Below are positions 1-6,784 of a stretch of DNA of 64,000 nt, piece after piece. The stretch's first letter is position 1; every line of letters starts with the position of its first letter. Both the position numbers and the translations under genes were made by a program. The notes beneath the pieces were generated by a model. The model saw nothing but the letters and a program-made list of their open reading frames with translations. It did not search any database and was not told where the DNA came from. Source of the stretch: an uncultured Alphaproteobacteria bacterium (GTDB taxonomy: Bacteria; Pseudomonadota; Alphaproteobacteria; RF32; CAG-239); the NCBI GenBank assembly GCA_910576955.1, contig CAJTJB010000001.1:1-64000 (forward strand), written 5' to 3'.

Positions 1-32
1 TCATTCACAACTTTTACTACTTTTCTTCCCAT
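1..32 (-). CDS. N-terminus of a gene running off the window edge
   Basis: On the minus strand an ATG at 32-30 follows an AAAGG-type ribosome binding site and opens a frame reading MGRKVVKVVN before the window ends. Only about ten residues are visible, so no family can be assigned. It lies downstream of, and on the same strand as, the serine recombinase at 139-1002, so it could be the next gene of that mobile module. It could also be a chance start. Confidence 0.35.
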   Translation of the reverse strand, partial: MGRKVVKVVN

Positions 33-69
33 CTTCTTACCTTTCTATATTAAAATTATGCTTTATTTT

Positions 70-135
70 AAGATTCATCATTCTGACAGGTCAAGGAAGG
101 CCGGATTTCTTATCCAGCCTTCGCTGGCCTAATTT
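70..135 (-). terminator. hairpin after the serine recombinase gene
   Basis: Downstream of the recombinase stop the minus strand reads GGCTGGAT-aagaa-ATCCGGCC, an 8-bp stem with one G-U pair. It may be a terminator, but there is no good T-tract directly after it. Confidence 0.35.
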
Positions 136-138
136 GCT

Positions 139-1002
139 TTATGCCGCTACCTGCACCTCCGTTTCCTTGTTGGCAACTTTTCCAAGTTCCCTGTCTAATT
201 TTTTTTGAACGGCCTGAAAAATCATATCGTTAACCAAGCAATGATATTTGTGGTCATAAAAACGTCCCCTACTAAAAAATCTACCACAGTAGAATTCTCT
301 TTTAAGTAATGCAACCAACGTTTTGCGACTAACAAGTTTTCCTCGAGAGGTTCTTAAATTCATTACCTGTGCCACCGCCAATAATTTTTTTATATCCATT
401 TCTGGGATTAAATATATCTCAAATAAATGAGAAACTTTGGCAGCCTGCGTGTCAGGATAAATCCATTTTACACCATCCATTTCGCAGTTCGTATAACCTA
501 TAGGTGCTTCTCTGGTATAAATTCCCTGTTCGTTTAGCCATTCAATACGGGCTTTTGTTGTCTCAGAAATTTTTGCCGAATAGTATTTTGCTTCAGCAAC
601 TTTATTTTCAAACATCAATACATCTTCGGGCGTTGAGTTAGCTGACAAGAGTAATTTCTCCTCAACAAAGTGGAGCTCTAACCGTCCTTCTTCTCGCAAT
701 TTATTCAGTCTATCCAAGAAGCAAAATGATCGTAAAAGGCGGTCAACAGAAGTTACAACAAGAGCTACTGGCACCCCATGATGTTGCTCCAGACAGCCTA
801 AAATACTTTCAAACCCAGGACGCCTTCTTTTATAAGCGGTTTCAATCATTCCATACGCTCCTAAAATTGACAGCCCTTTATTTTGGCAGTACTTTTCACA
901 CACCGCATATTGATGTTCCCCCGAACTATGAAAGTCCTGATTTACGGATGATACCCGATTGAAGATAATAGCATGCTCTGCTTGTTTATATACTTTAGTC
1001 AT
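139..1002 (-). CDS. serine site-specific recombinase, short form
   Basis: This 287-aa protein has a resolvase/invertase N-terminal domain (about residues 10-150). The motif FNRVSS places the nucleophilic serine at about S18, and SVDRLLRS is the usual arginine-rich active-site helix. A recombinase domain follows, with the APIGYTNC hinge and a LLKREFYCGRF-like segment near the C-terminus. Large serine integrases normally continue for 150 or more residues with a zinc ribbon and coiled coil; this one stops before them. The start overlaps the end of the replication-initiator-like gene by 8 nt, so the two are probably translationally coupled. The family cuts and rejoins DNA through a 5'-phosphoserine link. 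Its likely role is integration, excision or resolution of the surrounding element. Confidence 0.85.
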   Translation of the reverse strand: MTKVYKQAEHAIIFNRVSSVNQDFHSSGEHQYAVCEKYCQNKGLSILGAYGMIETAYKRRRPGFESILGCLEQHHGVPVALVVTSVDRLLRSFCFLDRLNKLREEGRLELHFVEEKLLLSANSTPEDVLMFENKVAEAKYYSAKISETTKARIEWLNEQGIYTREAPIGYTNCEMDGVKWIYPDTQAAKVSHLFEIYLIPEMDIKKLLAVAQVMNLRTSRGKLVSRKTLVALLKREFYCGRFFSRGRFYDHKYHCLVNDMIFQAVQKKLDRELGKVANKETEVQVAA

Positions 1003-2122
1003 TTGCTTTTTCCTTTAAAGTTATGATTTGATTTTCATTAATGGCTGCGGTTATGCCGTCCAAATCCGGCTGCAGCCAATTGTTTTGCGGTTCGAGTTGA
1101 TTAATCAACCGAAACAGCTCGTAAATGGCAGGTGAAAAATTCCCTGCATGCATTCGCAGTTCCCGTTTACCCATTGTCCTTAACAGCGTTACCAAACCGA
1201 CAAGCTGGAGGGCTTTTAAAAACTTATATTTGGCATCCAGTAGGCGTTTGAATAATTCCGCAGCATCTTCTTCGCTTAACTGCTGGTATCTAACTGCCGC
1301 CAAAATTTCGTTCCAATAAACCAGTGTAACAGCTCGGCAAATTTGGCTGCTGAAAAGATTTTGGAATGTCAGCTCCGGAACCGGCAACCCCGCTTTGCTG
1401 ATGGCTTGGCGGATGTTCTCGGAATTACCCAACTGAATTTCAACCCGTAAGTATTGTTTTGAACCTAAGGCTGCCAAATCAATCGCTTGAGCATTTTCGG
1501 AACTGACAGCCCGACTTTTGCAATACCGGGCTTTTTGAATATCCCTGAGCTTGTCGTAAATAACGACATTCCGATGCCTGGCTAAAAAGTGCAGCGAATG
1601 CCCTTCATTTCGGTATAACGCCTTGGTACAATCGAGCCGGCGGCTGATGTCAGCTTTGTTCAAGTATTGTAAAATCACACAGGGTGCGACTTTGACCAGA
1701 ACATTCTTGCCAAAATCAATCCTTACAACTTGTGACGACCGCAACACTTGAGGCGAAACATCAACACCCATCTCGTGAATCCTTAATGCCAAAATGCTGA
1801 CGATATCTTCAAAATCGGCATCGCAAACTTCTTCCAGATTGTTGGGCGGAAAATACAGAAGCTTCGGTGCGGAAAACTCAATTTTGAGCTTAACGCTGAA
1901 ACCCCCGTGCCGCAGAACACTGCTTAACGACAACTTGGGGTAGTAATGCTGTTGTTGTTCTTCACTCGTTGCGAAGTTATAGCAAGTTACAGCCTCAGCC
2001 CCTTGCATATCCCAGAGGATTTTTGGATTGGGCTTAAAACGCCCAAGCTCTATTATTGTGATGTCCGTGTAATCGACCAGCAAAACGCAGGTATCACAGA
2101 CATTTTTATTATTTATGCTCAT
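995..2122 (-). CDS. phage/plasmid replication initiator-like protein (II/X family-like)
   Basis: This 375-aa protein resembles the gene II/X replication proteins of filamentous phages and small plasmids. It has an N-terminal beta-rich part, a central segment NEGHSLHFLARHRNVVIYDK containing a tyrosine-lysine pair as seen near the nicking site of such proteins, and then a YLRVEIQLG strand and a helical C-terminus. Family members nick a replication origin through a tyrosine to start rolling-circle replication. The assignment rests on overall pattern and on coupling to a serine recombinase (8-nt overlap) and a small upstream ORF (14-nt overlap). A divergent plasmid-type Rep is an alternative. Confidence 0.5.
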   Translation of the reverse strand: MSINNKNVCDTCVLLVDYTDITIIELGRFKPNPKILWDMQGAEAVTCYNFATSEEQQQHYYPKLSLSSVLRHGGFSVKLKIEFSAPKLLYFPPNNLEEVCDADFEDIVSILALRIHEMGVDVSPQVLRSSQVVRIDFGKNVLVKVAPCVILQYLNKADISRRLDCTKALYRNEGHSLHFLARHRNVVIYDKLRDIQKARYCKSRAVSSENAQAIDLAALGSKQYLRVEIQLGNSENIRQAISKAGLPVPELTFQNLFSSQICRAVTLVYWNEILAAVRYQQLSEEDAAELFKRLLDAKYKFLKALQLVGLVTLLRTMGKRELRMHAGNFSPAIYELFRLINQLEPQNNWLQPDLDGITAAINENQIITLKEKAND

Positions 2123-2300
2123 TGACAGTCCTTCCTTTCATTTGAGCTAAAATTAATGTTTGTAACTCAGGATGTTCCTGAGCGGCCTCGTGTAATATCT
2201 TCAACAGAGCAACAAGATTTTTGCACGCATCAACCGCTTCATCTGCCGTCAAGTCAGGACAACATTTCAAAATCTCGTCATTTAATGCTTGGTAATTCAA
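2109..2300 (-). CDS. small hypothetical protein upstream of the Rep-like gene
   Basis: This 63-aa acidic, mostly helical protein begins MNYQALNDEI and shows no recognised domain. Its 3' end overlaps the start of the Rep-like gene by 14 nt, so the two are probably translated from one message. Small proteins at this position in mobile elements are often copy-number or accessory replication factors, but nothing in this sequence proves that role. Confidence 0.5.
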   Translation of the reverse strand: MNYQALNDEILKCCPDLTADEAVDACKNLVALLKILHEAAQEHPELQTLILAQMKGRTVNEHK

Positions 2301-2474
2301 GACAGAGCTCTCCGTTGATGTTATTTACGGGGGCTCTTTACAAGATGATATTCTGAAAATTAACTATATTTATAAAAAAGAATCAAAAAAATCACATAAA
2401 TTAGCACAATTACAAATAGTTATCTATTTTATTATTATATGATAATATATATATTTTAATATGATAATGATATC

Positions 2475-2507
2475 AAAAAAACACTCTTTCATAAAAGAAA
2501 GAGTGTT
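2475..2507 (-). terminator. rho-independent terminator of the XRE gene
   Basis: An 11-bp perfect inverted repeat (AACACTCTTTC / GAAAGAGTGTT, 2480-2490 and 2497-2507) with a 6-nt loop is followed on the minus strand by a run of seven Ts. It lies 20 nt after the XRE regulator stop codon. Confidence 0.8.
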
Positions 2508-2526
2508 CGCCTACTAAAGAAATACC

Positions 2527-2976
2527 CTAAGGTCTTTTCTTTAGACGCTCATCCGATGGATAAAAGGCATCTCGGTTCGTACATTCTGGACTTGTTTTAT
2601 ACAAATTCCATGTAGCATATGTATTTGCCAATACTTTTAACATAACTTTTAATAGTGCACTATCGCTTTTTTCTAACAAGTTCATAATTTTCCCTGTAGT
2701 AGTTGTTCGCTTTGGATATAATGATATTATGAACTCATCAAACTGATAATCCAAAGCTTCAGACAACGACATTAATGTAAGTAGACTTGCATCAACCTCG
2801 CCTTTTTCAATCTTGTAAATTGTATTAACATTCACATGAGATTTTTGAGCTAAAAGCTGCAACGAATATTTCTTTCTCTGTCGCAGTTCCGCTAATTTTG
2901 CCCCAATTTTCTTTACTCGACTGATATATCTCTTTTTACGATATTCTCTTTGTTCTGATTTATATTTATTTGTCAT
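2527..2976 (-). CDS. XRE-family DNA-binding regulator
   Basis: This 149-aa protein carries a helix-turn-helix domain at about residues 22-80: IGAKLAELRQRKKYSLQLLA, then NVNTIYKIEKGE and a SEAL-type helix, the usual layout of Cro/CI-type repressors. A very basic N-terminal stretch (KSEQREYRKKRYISR) precedes it. The C-terminal half has no recognised domain. It stands alone in an AT-rich region with its own terminator, 200-400 nt from its neighbours. Its likely role is to control transcription of the mobile element. Confidence 0.8.
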   Translation of the reverse strand: MTNKYKSEQREYRKKRYISRVKKIGAKLAELRQRKKYSLQLLAQKSHVNVNTIYKIEKGEVDASLLTLMSLSEALDYQFDEFIISLYPKRTTTTGKIMNLLEKSDSALLKVMLKVLANTYATWNLYKTSPECTNRDAFYPSDERLKKRP

Positions 2977-3056
2977 TTTATTGCCCTGCGTTAATGTTTA
3001 TAAAATAGCAAAAACCGTTTTCCTTTCAGAGTCAAATTATTAGAAATATTTCCCAC

Positions 3057-3091
3057 AAAAAAACAACCCCAAATATTTCTATCCGAGGCTG
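3057..3091 (-). terminator. terminator after the OMP remnant
   Basis: On the minus strand CAGCCTCGG and TTGGGGTTG pair over about nine positions, several of them wobble, and are followed by seven Ts. It lies about 25 nt after the stop codon of the outer-membrane-protein remnant and probably was that gene's terminator. Confidence 0.5.
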
Positions 3092-3113
3092 CTTTATTTC
3101 GGCGATTTAACGC

Positions 3114-3188
3114 TTAGAATTTATACCCAGCGTCAATTAAGCCTGTATAGTCTTGGTAAGCCACCTTAAATCTGAGGCATTTACAACA
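3114..3188 (-). pseudogene. remnant: last beta-strands of an outer-membrane protein
   Basis: Directly after the stop codon of the lipoprotein gene, and in the same frame, the sequence reads RFKVAYQDYTGLIDAGYKF and then stops. An alternating hydrophobic strand ending in GYKF is the classic C-terminal beta-signal of an outer-membrane barrel or autotransporter, recognised by BamA. Only about 24 codons remain, there is no start, and a terminator follows. It looks like the 3' stub of an OMP gene whose body was replaced by the lipoprotein pair or lost when the island formed. Confidence 0.5.
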
Positions 3189-4112
3189 TTAATACACTAA
3201 TTCACTGTTGCCGCACAGGGTATCAGACATATAAACCGCTCCCAAGACACTTCGATTGGTATAATCTTGATTACCCGAAGGATTATTTTCATTTTTGCTG
3301 TAAAATTCAGTCGGCACCAACTTACCACCTCGTTGCTCAAAATTGATTCTAAAAATATCCGAAACTTTAATTATTAGGGCAGAACCTTTAACCGAAAATG
3401 AATAATTTTCTTGTTTACTAAATCTGTTATCTGCCATTGATAATAATGACATACCGATAATGACATCCTCAATTTTGCAGTCCTTTTTAACCAAACTTTC
3501 AACTGGCATTCCAATCATAGATGGCGCAGACTTTTTAAATCTGCCATACAATTTTGATTTATTAAAAGTTTTCATAAATTCAGCTTTTTGTTTTATGTAA
3601 TTTTGTTCGATTTTTAGTTTATGCCGAAGATTTCCGGCCATCCAGGCCTTAATCTCTCCATGAGCCCAGTAGCTCTTTAACTTTGTCGTTTTTTCCCTGT
3701 CTTGAATAAAATCATTTTTTAAACAAAAACCGGCGACTTCATTCAAGATTCCATAACTATCATAAGTTTCGCCATCCCTTTCGCTCAAGTCTTTCATTTT
3801 CTTATCGCGATAAAAAACAGAGGGCATTTCAAGATAGCTATTGATTACAAGATTAGCCTGCGGGATATTGACTGAGGACAAACCATTTCTTGTTTTAAGC
3901 TTATCATTCACATTCAGAATTTCTGTTTCCAGTTTTATAAGTTTATCCCAATCATAATTTTCCACATACTTATTCTCAAAGCTTTTGCATCTTCCCACGC
4001 CTAATAATTTTTTTGTAGGGATGTTAAATTGACTAAAATAGGCTCCCTGTTTCTCATCATTAATTATGGCGCAACCGCTAAGCATAAGCATTATCATTAA
4101 AAACTTTTTCAT
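3189..4112 (-). CDS. putative lipoprotein of unknown function
   Basis: This 307-aa protein has a lipoprotein signal: MKKFLMIMLMLSGC, with the lipobox LSGC placing the lipidated cysteine at about residue 14. The mature part is mixed charge with no domain I recognise. It has two later cysteines (in VGRCKSFE and GFCLKND), KKDCKIEDVIIGMSLLSM, and a C-terminal ADTL-like end with CGNSE. It follows the membrane protein at 4128-4628 after 15 nt, so the two form an operon. Codon and base usage is AT-rich like the rest of the island. Function is unknown; surface exclusion or a membrane-targeted effector partner are only guesses. Confidence 0.6.
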   Translation of the reverse strand: MKKFLMIMLMLSGCAIINDEKQGAYFSQFNIPTKKLLGVGRCKSFENKYVENYDWDKLIKLETEILNVNDKLKTRNGLSSVNIPQANLVINSYLEMPSVFYRDKKMKDLSERDGETYDSYGILNEVAGFCLKNDFIQDREKTTKLKSYWAHGEIKAWMAGNLRHKLKIEQNYIKQKAEFMKTFNKSKLYGRFKKSAPSMIGMPVESLVKKDCKIEDVIIGMSLLSMADNRFSKQENYSFSVKGSALIIKVSDIFRINFEQRGGKLVPTEFYSKNENNPSGNQDYTNRSVLGAVYMSDTLCGNSELVY

Positions 4113-4127
4113 AGTCCTCTCCTCTAA

Positions 4128-4628
4128 TTATTCATAATCTTCAACGCCGTTCTCTGTCATTCGATAGTATAAAACACCATCTCTGGCCTTGCCATCGACA
4201 TCCCAGAACAACGCTTCAATACTGCCACAATTAGTTTCTTCCAAATCCAAATCTGCCCCAACTTCTACCCTTTGTTTATCACCGTTGTTAGCATCTTGAA
4301 TAAACTCTCTTAAAACAAACTGGACACTCCGAGCCCCTTGAGGAAAGCAAAATCTTCTGTAAACAGTTGTCTTATATACATCTCTGATTGCATAAACATC
4401 GGTTATTATTTCTGCGTAAATCGGTCTGTCATTCCGCACGCCGTCCATCTTTGTACATTGGGTTTTAATGCTTGAAACAACTTCTTTTCCATCACATGCC
4501 GAAATATAGTTAGCCTCAGGAATTTCAAAACCATACTGCTCATGATAAGCACTATACAGAGCAGTAATTATGACCATTATTCCAACAACATAAAGAAATT
4601 TATGCCAAAGATATTTTAGTTTTTCCAT
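4128..4628 (-). CDS. single-pass membrane protein of unknown function
   Basis: This 166-aa protein has one N-terminal membrane segment (FLYVVGIMVIITALYSAY, about residues 12-29). A periplasmic domain of about 130 residues follows, with four cysteines that could form disulfides (ISACDGKE, KTQCTKMD, RRFCFPQG, ETNCGSIE). No family is recognised. It is the first gene of a pair with the downstream lipoprotein (15-nt gap), which suggests both act at the cell envelope. Confidence 0.55.
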   Translation of the reverse strand: MEKLKYLWHKFLYVVGIMVIITALYSAYHEQYGFEIPEANYISACDGKEVVSSIKTQCTKMDGVRNDRPIYAEIITDVYAIRDVYKTTVYRRFCFPQGARSVQFVLREFIQDANNGDKQRVEVGADLDLEETNCGSIEALFWDVDGKARDGVLYYRMTENGVEDYE

Positions 4629-4660
4629 TTAGTTTCTCCCTTTTTCTAATTCTAACAAAA

Positions 4661-4860
4661 ATAAAAGTCGCCAAAGTTTCATGGCGACCGGGAGTTAGTA
4701 ACTGCACTATAACAGCATGATGCTTTTGGCATAATGCTTGGACATAACATCATCTCCCGGCCATAAAAACCGGAAGAAGTGTTTTTTGATTTCGGTCTGC
4801 CTTCTAAAATCTCAGACCGTATAGTGAAGAGGTTACTACGCCCCAGTCCGACAATCGAAC
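4661..4860. ncRNA. structured intergenic region beside the tyrosine recombinase (possible small RNA or att region)
   Basis: The 430-nt gap between 4628 and 5061 holds several hairpins: GTCGCC/GGCGAC (4668-4689), CCGGGAG paired with CTCCCGG about 50 nt downstream (4693-4758), inside which ATGATG pairs with CATCAT, and CGGTCTG/CAGACCG (about 4793-4819). The density of inverted repeats suggests a folded RNA, such as a C4-like phage antisense RNA, or recombinase binding sites. I could not match it to a known family. The rest of the gap is AT-rich and should hold the recombinase promoter. Confidence 0.3.
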
Positions 4861-5060
4861 CAGTTTTATATTAGGTTAAACAGGGAAAAAAAGTCAAAGA
4901 AATTTTTTTAATATTCAAATTTATCAACTTATTATATAATTTCAGTTTTATAATGAGTCCTTATTTTTCAAGCGTTGTAAGACTTTGAGCCTGGACTTTT
5001 ATTTTATACTCACTATAATTTATCACATATATTCAATAATATAATGAGTTTGAGGTGAAA

Positions 5061-5660
5061 ATGGCACTTAATAAACAAGCAAAAATTCTGACAACCAAAC
5101 AGCAGGAACTGGCATTGAACTATCTGGAACGGACGAGATATCCGCTCCGCAATAAAATTATTTTTATGCTCAGTTACAAAGCCGGATTGAGGGCAAAGGA
5201 AATAGCGAATCTAAGCTGGTTGATGGTTTGCGATTCGGAAGGAAACTTAAGCCGAGAAATTAACCTTATTAATAAAGCATCCAAGGGCAAGCAATCCGGT
5301 AGGATTATTCCTTTGCATAAAGGTTTGGCGGTTTTATTGGCGGAATTACTAAGCAAGCAGCAAAAGGATGAGCACTTCGTTTTGACAAACCGGATTATTA
5401 CGACAGAACGTGACAACAAAACTAGTCCGCAGGCAATCGTCAATTTCTTTTATAATTTATATAAGGAAATAGGTTTTGAAGGCTGTTCCTCGCATAGCGG
5501 CCGCAGAACTTTTATTACCACCGCCGCTAAAAATATCAGCCTTGCCGGCGGCACCTTAAACGACATCCGTATGCTGGCCGGACATTCCACCCTTGCCACC
5601 ACCCAACGCTATATCGAATACAACACCGATGCACAGAAGAAAATTGTAGAGATGGTTTAA
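5061..5660 (+). CDS. tyrosine recombinase, catalytic domain only
   Basis: Counting from the ATG at 5061, this is a 199-aa protein that keeps all catalytic residues of the phage integrase family: Arg in YKAGLRAKEI, Lys in KASKGKQ, His and Arg in SSHSGRRTF, His in MLAGHSTLATT and the nucleophilic Tyr in QRYIEYN. It lacks the N-terminal arm- and core-binding domains, as do FimB/FimE-type and some transposon recombinases. The ATG is preferred over the GTG two codons earlier because GAGG lies 5 nt before it. It ends in a 4-nt convergent overlap with the nuclease gene at 5657. Its likely role is site-specific inversion or integration near the Argonaute operon. Confidence 0.85.
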   Translation: MALNKQAKILTTKQQELALNYLERTRYPLRNKIIFMLSYKAGLRAKEIANLSWLMVCDSEGNLSREINLINKASKGKQSGRIIPLHKGLAVLLAELLSKQQKDEHFVLTNRIITTERDNKTSPQAIVNFFYNLYKEIGFEGCSSHSGRRTFITTAAKNISLAGGTLNDIRMLAGHSTLATTQRYIEYNTDAQKKIVEMV

Positions 5661-6784
5661 GAAGAACGCATACAAGATGGCGACGAAACTACAACACATC
5701 CATCAAATTTTAAACCATCTATTCCATTTTTGAATTTTTGATGTTCTTCCGTTGATGCTTGATTATCCCATAAAAAAGCAACAAGTTTACATTTTTCATA
5801 TTCTTCGGATGCTGTATATAGAGTTTTATCCGCAGCTAATTCTTCAGTCAAATCAGCAAATGTTTTTGCTTTATCTTTTCTATATTTAACTTCAATTATC
5901 AAATGTAGTTCTGGAATATAAATATCTGCTCTAGGATTTTTATGCCCTTGTTGAGGTAGATTGATTTCTTTTTTTATTCTCGGAAAAATTGGTGCTAACA
6001 ACACATACAATAAATTCTGAACATGATATTCATTCTCTATAAGCCATTTTACTGGAGTACTATTTCTTGTCTTGGGTTTTTCTTCCCATGTCCAACAATT
6101 TAATCCTACCGAAATTTTTTCTAAAAAGGAAATTAAATTTTCCAAACTCCAATTATTTGCTGGAACCGTTGCCTGTTCTTCTGAAATATTGTTAAAAACA
6201 TAAATTAAAGCAGCCATTAGCCACACAGAAGAAATATCCTCTACCTTAGTGTATATCTTCCAGAACTCAGCAATGCAAAAATCTTTCAAATCCGGCTGTA
6301 ATTCATATAACCCTTTGTAATGCAGTAACAAAAGCACGACAGGAGAGGAAACTTTATTTGAAACATCCTCACTCAGCACAAATTTTGCCAAAGTTTCTTC
6401 ATGTAAATTGAATTTTTGTTTTTTAACTGCAAATCTTAAAAAATTTTCAATCCAACTATTGAAGGCTCCTATTAAAATATCATTTTTTGATGCTACTACA
6501 GCTAACTTAATTCCCAATAAACCAATAACATCATAATACCATGGCATAGGCACTCCATCAATTTCTGCAGCACATTTAAATAATCGGCTTAATTTTTCTT
6601 GATTACAAATGCCATTAAATCCATTAATTGCACACTCATAAAAATCCGTATCATTAAAAACGTTTTGTGTACTCAGCCCCAAATATTTTACAAAGGCATC
6701 TACATTAGTATTTGTTCCACAACCTTGGACAAGCTTCTCATTAAGATACTCTTTGATATGATAGTTATTATTTACAGAAACCAT
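5657..6784 (-). CDS. PD-(D/E)XK nuclease, predicted effector of the Argonaute operon
   Basis: This 375-aa protein has a C-terminal PD-(D/E)XK nuclease fold at about residues 245-345: ENEYHVQNLLY, then RADIYIPELHL (D287) and IIEVKYRKD (E298, K300). The pattern resembles the DpnII/MboI-like restriction-nuclease domain (PF18742-like). Residues 1-240 are helical with no recognised motif and could sense or bind the partner. The start lies inside the end of the Argonaute gene (13-nt overlap, different frame), so translation is coupled and a complex is likely. Inactive long-B Argonautes are known to work with associated nuclease, SIR2 or membrane effectors that kill the host once an invader is sensed. 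By analogy this nuclease is the killing arm. Confidence 0.85.
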   Translation of the reverse strand: MVSVNNNYHIKEYLNEKLVQGCGTNTNVDAFVKYLGLSTQNVFNDTDFYECAINGFNGICNQEKLSRLFKCAAEIDGVPMPWYYDVIGLLGIKLAVVASKNDILIGAFNSWIENFLRFAVKKQKFNLHEETLAKFVLSEDVSNKVSSPVVLLLLHYKGLYELQPDLKDFCIAEFWKIYTKVEDISSVWLMAALIYVFNNISEEQATVPANNWSLENLISFLEKISVGLNCWTWEEKPKTRNSTPVKWLIENEYHVQNLLYVLLAPIFPRIKKEINLPQQGHKNPRADIYIPELHLIIEVKYRKDKAKTFADLTEELAADKTLYTASEEYEKCKLVAFLWDNQASTEEHQKFKNGIDGLKFDGCVVVSSPSCMRSS

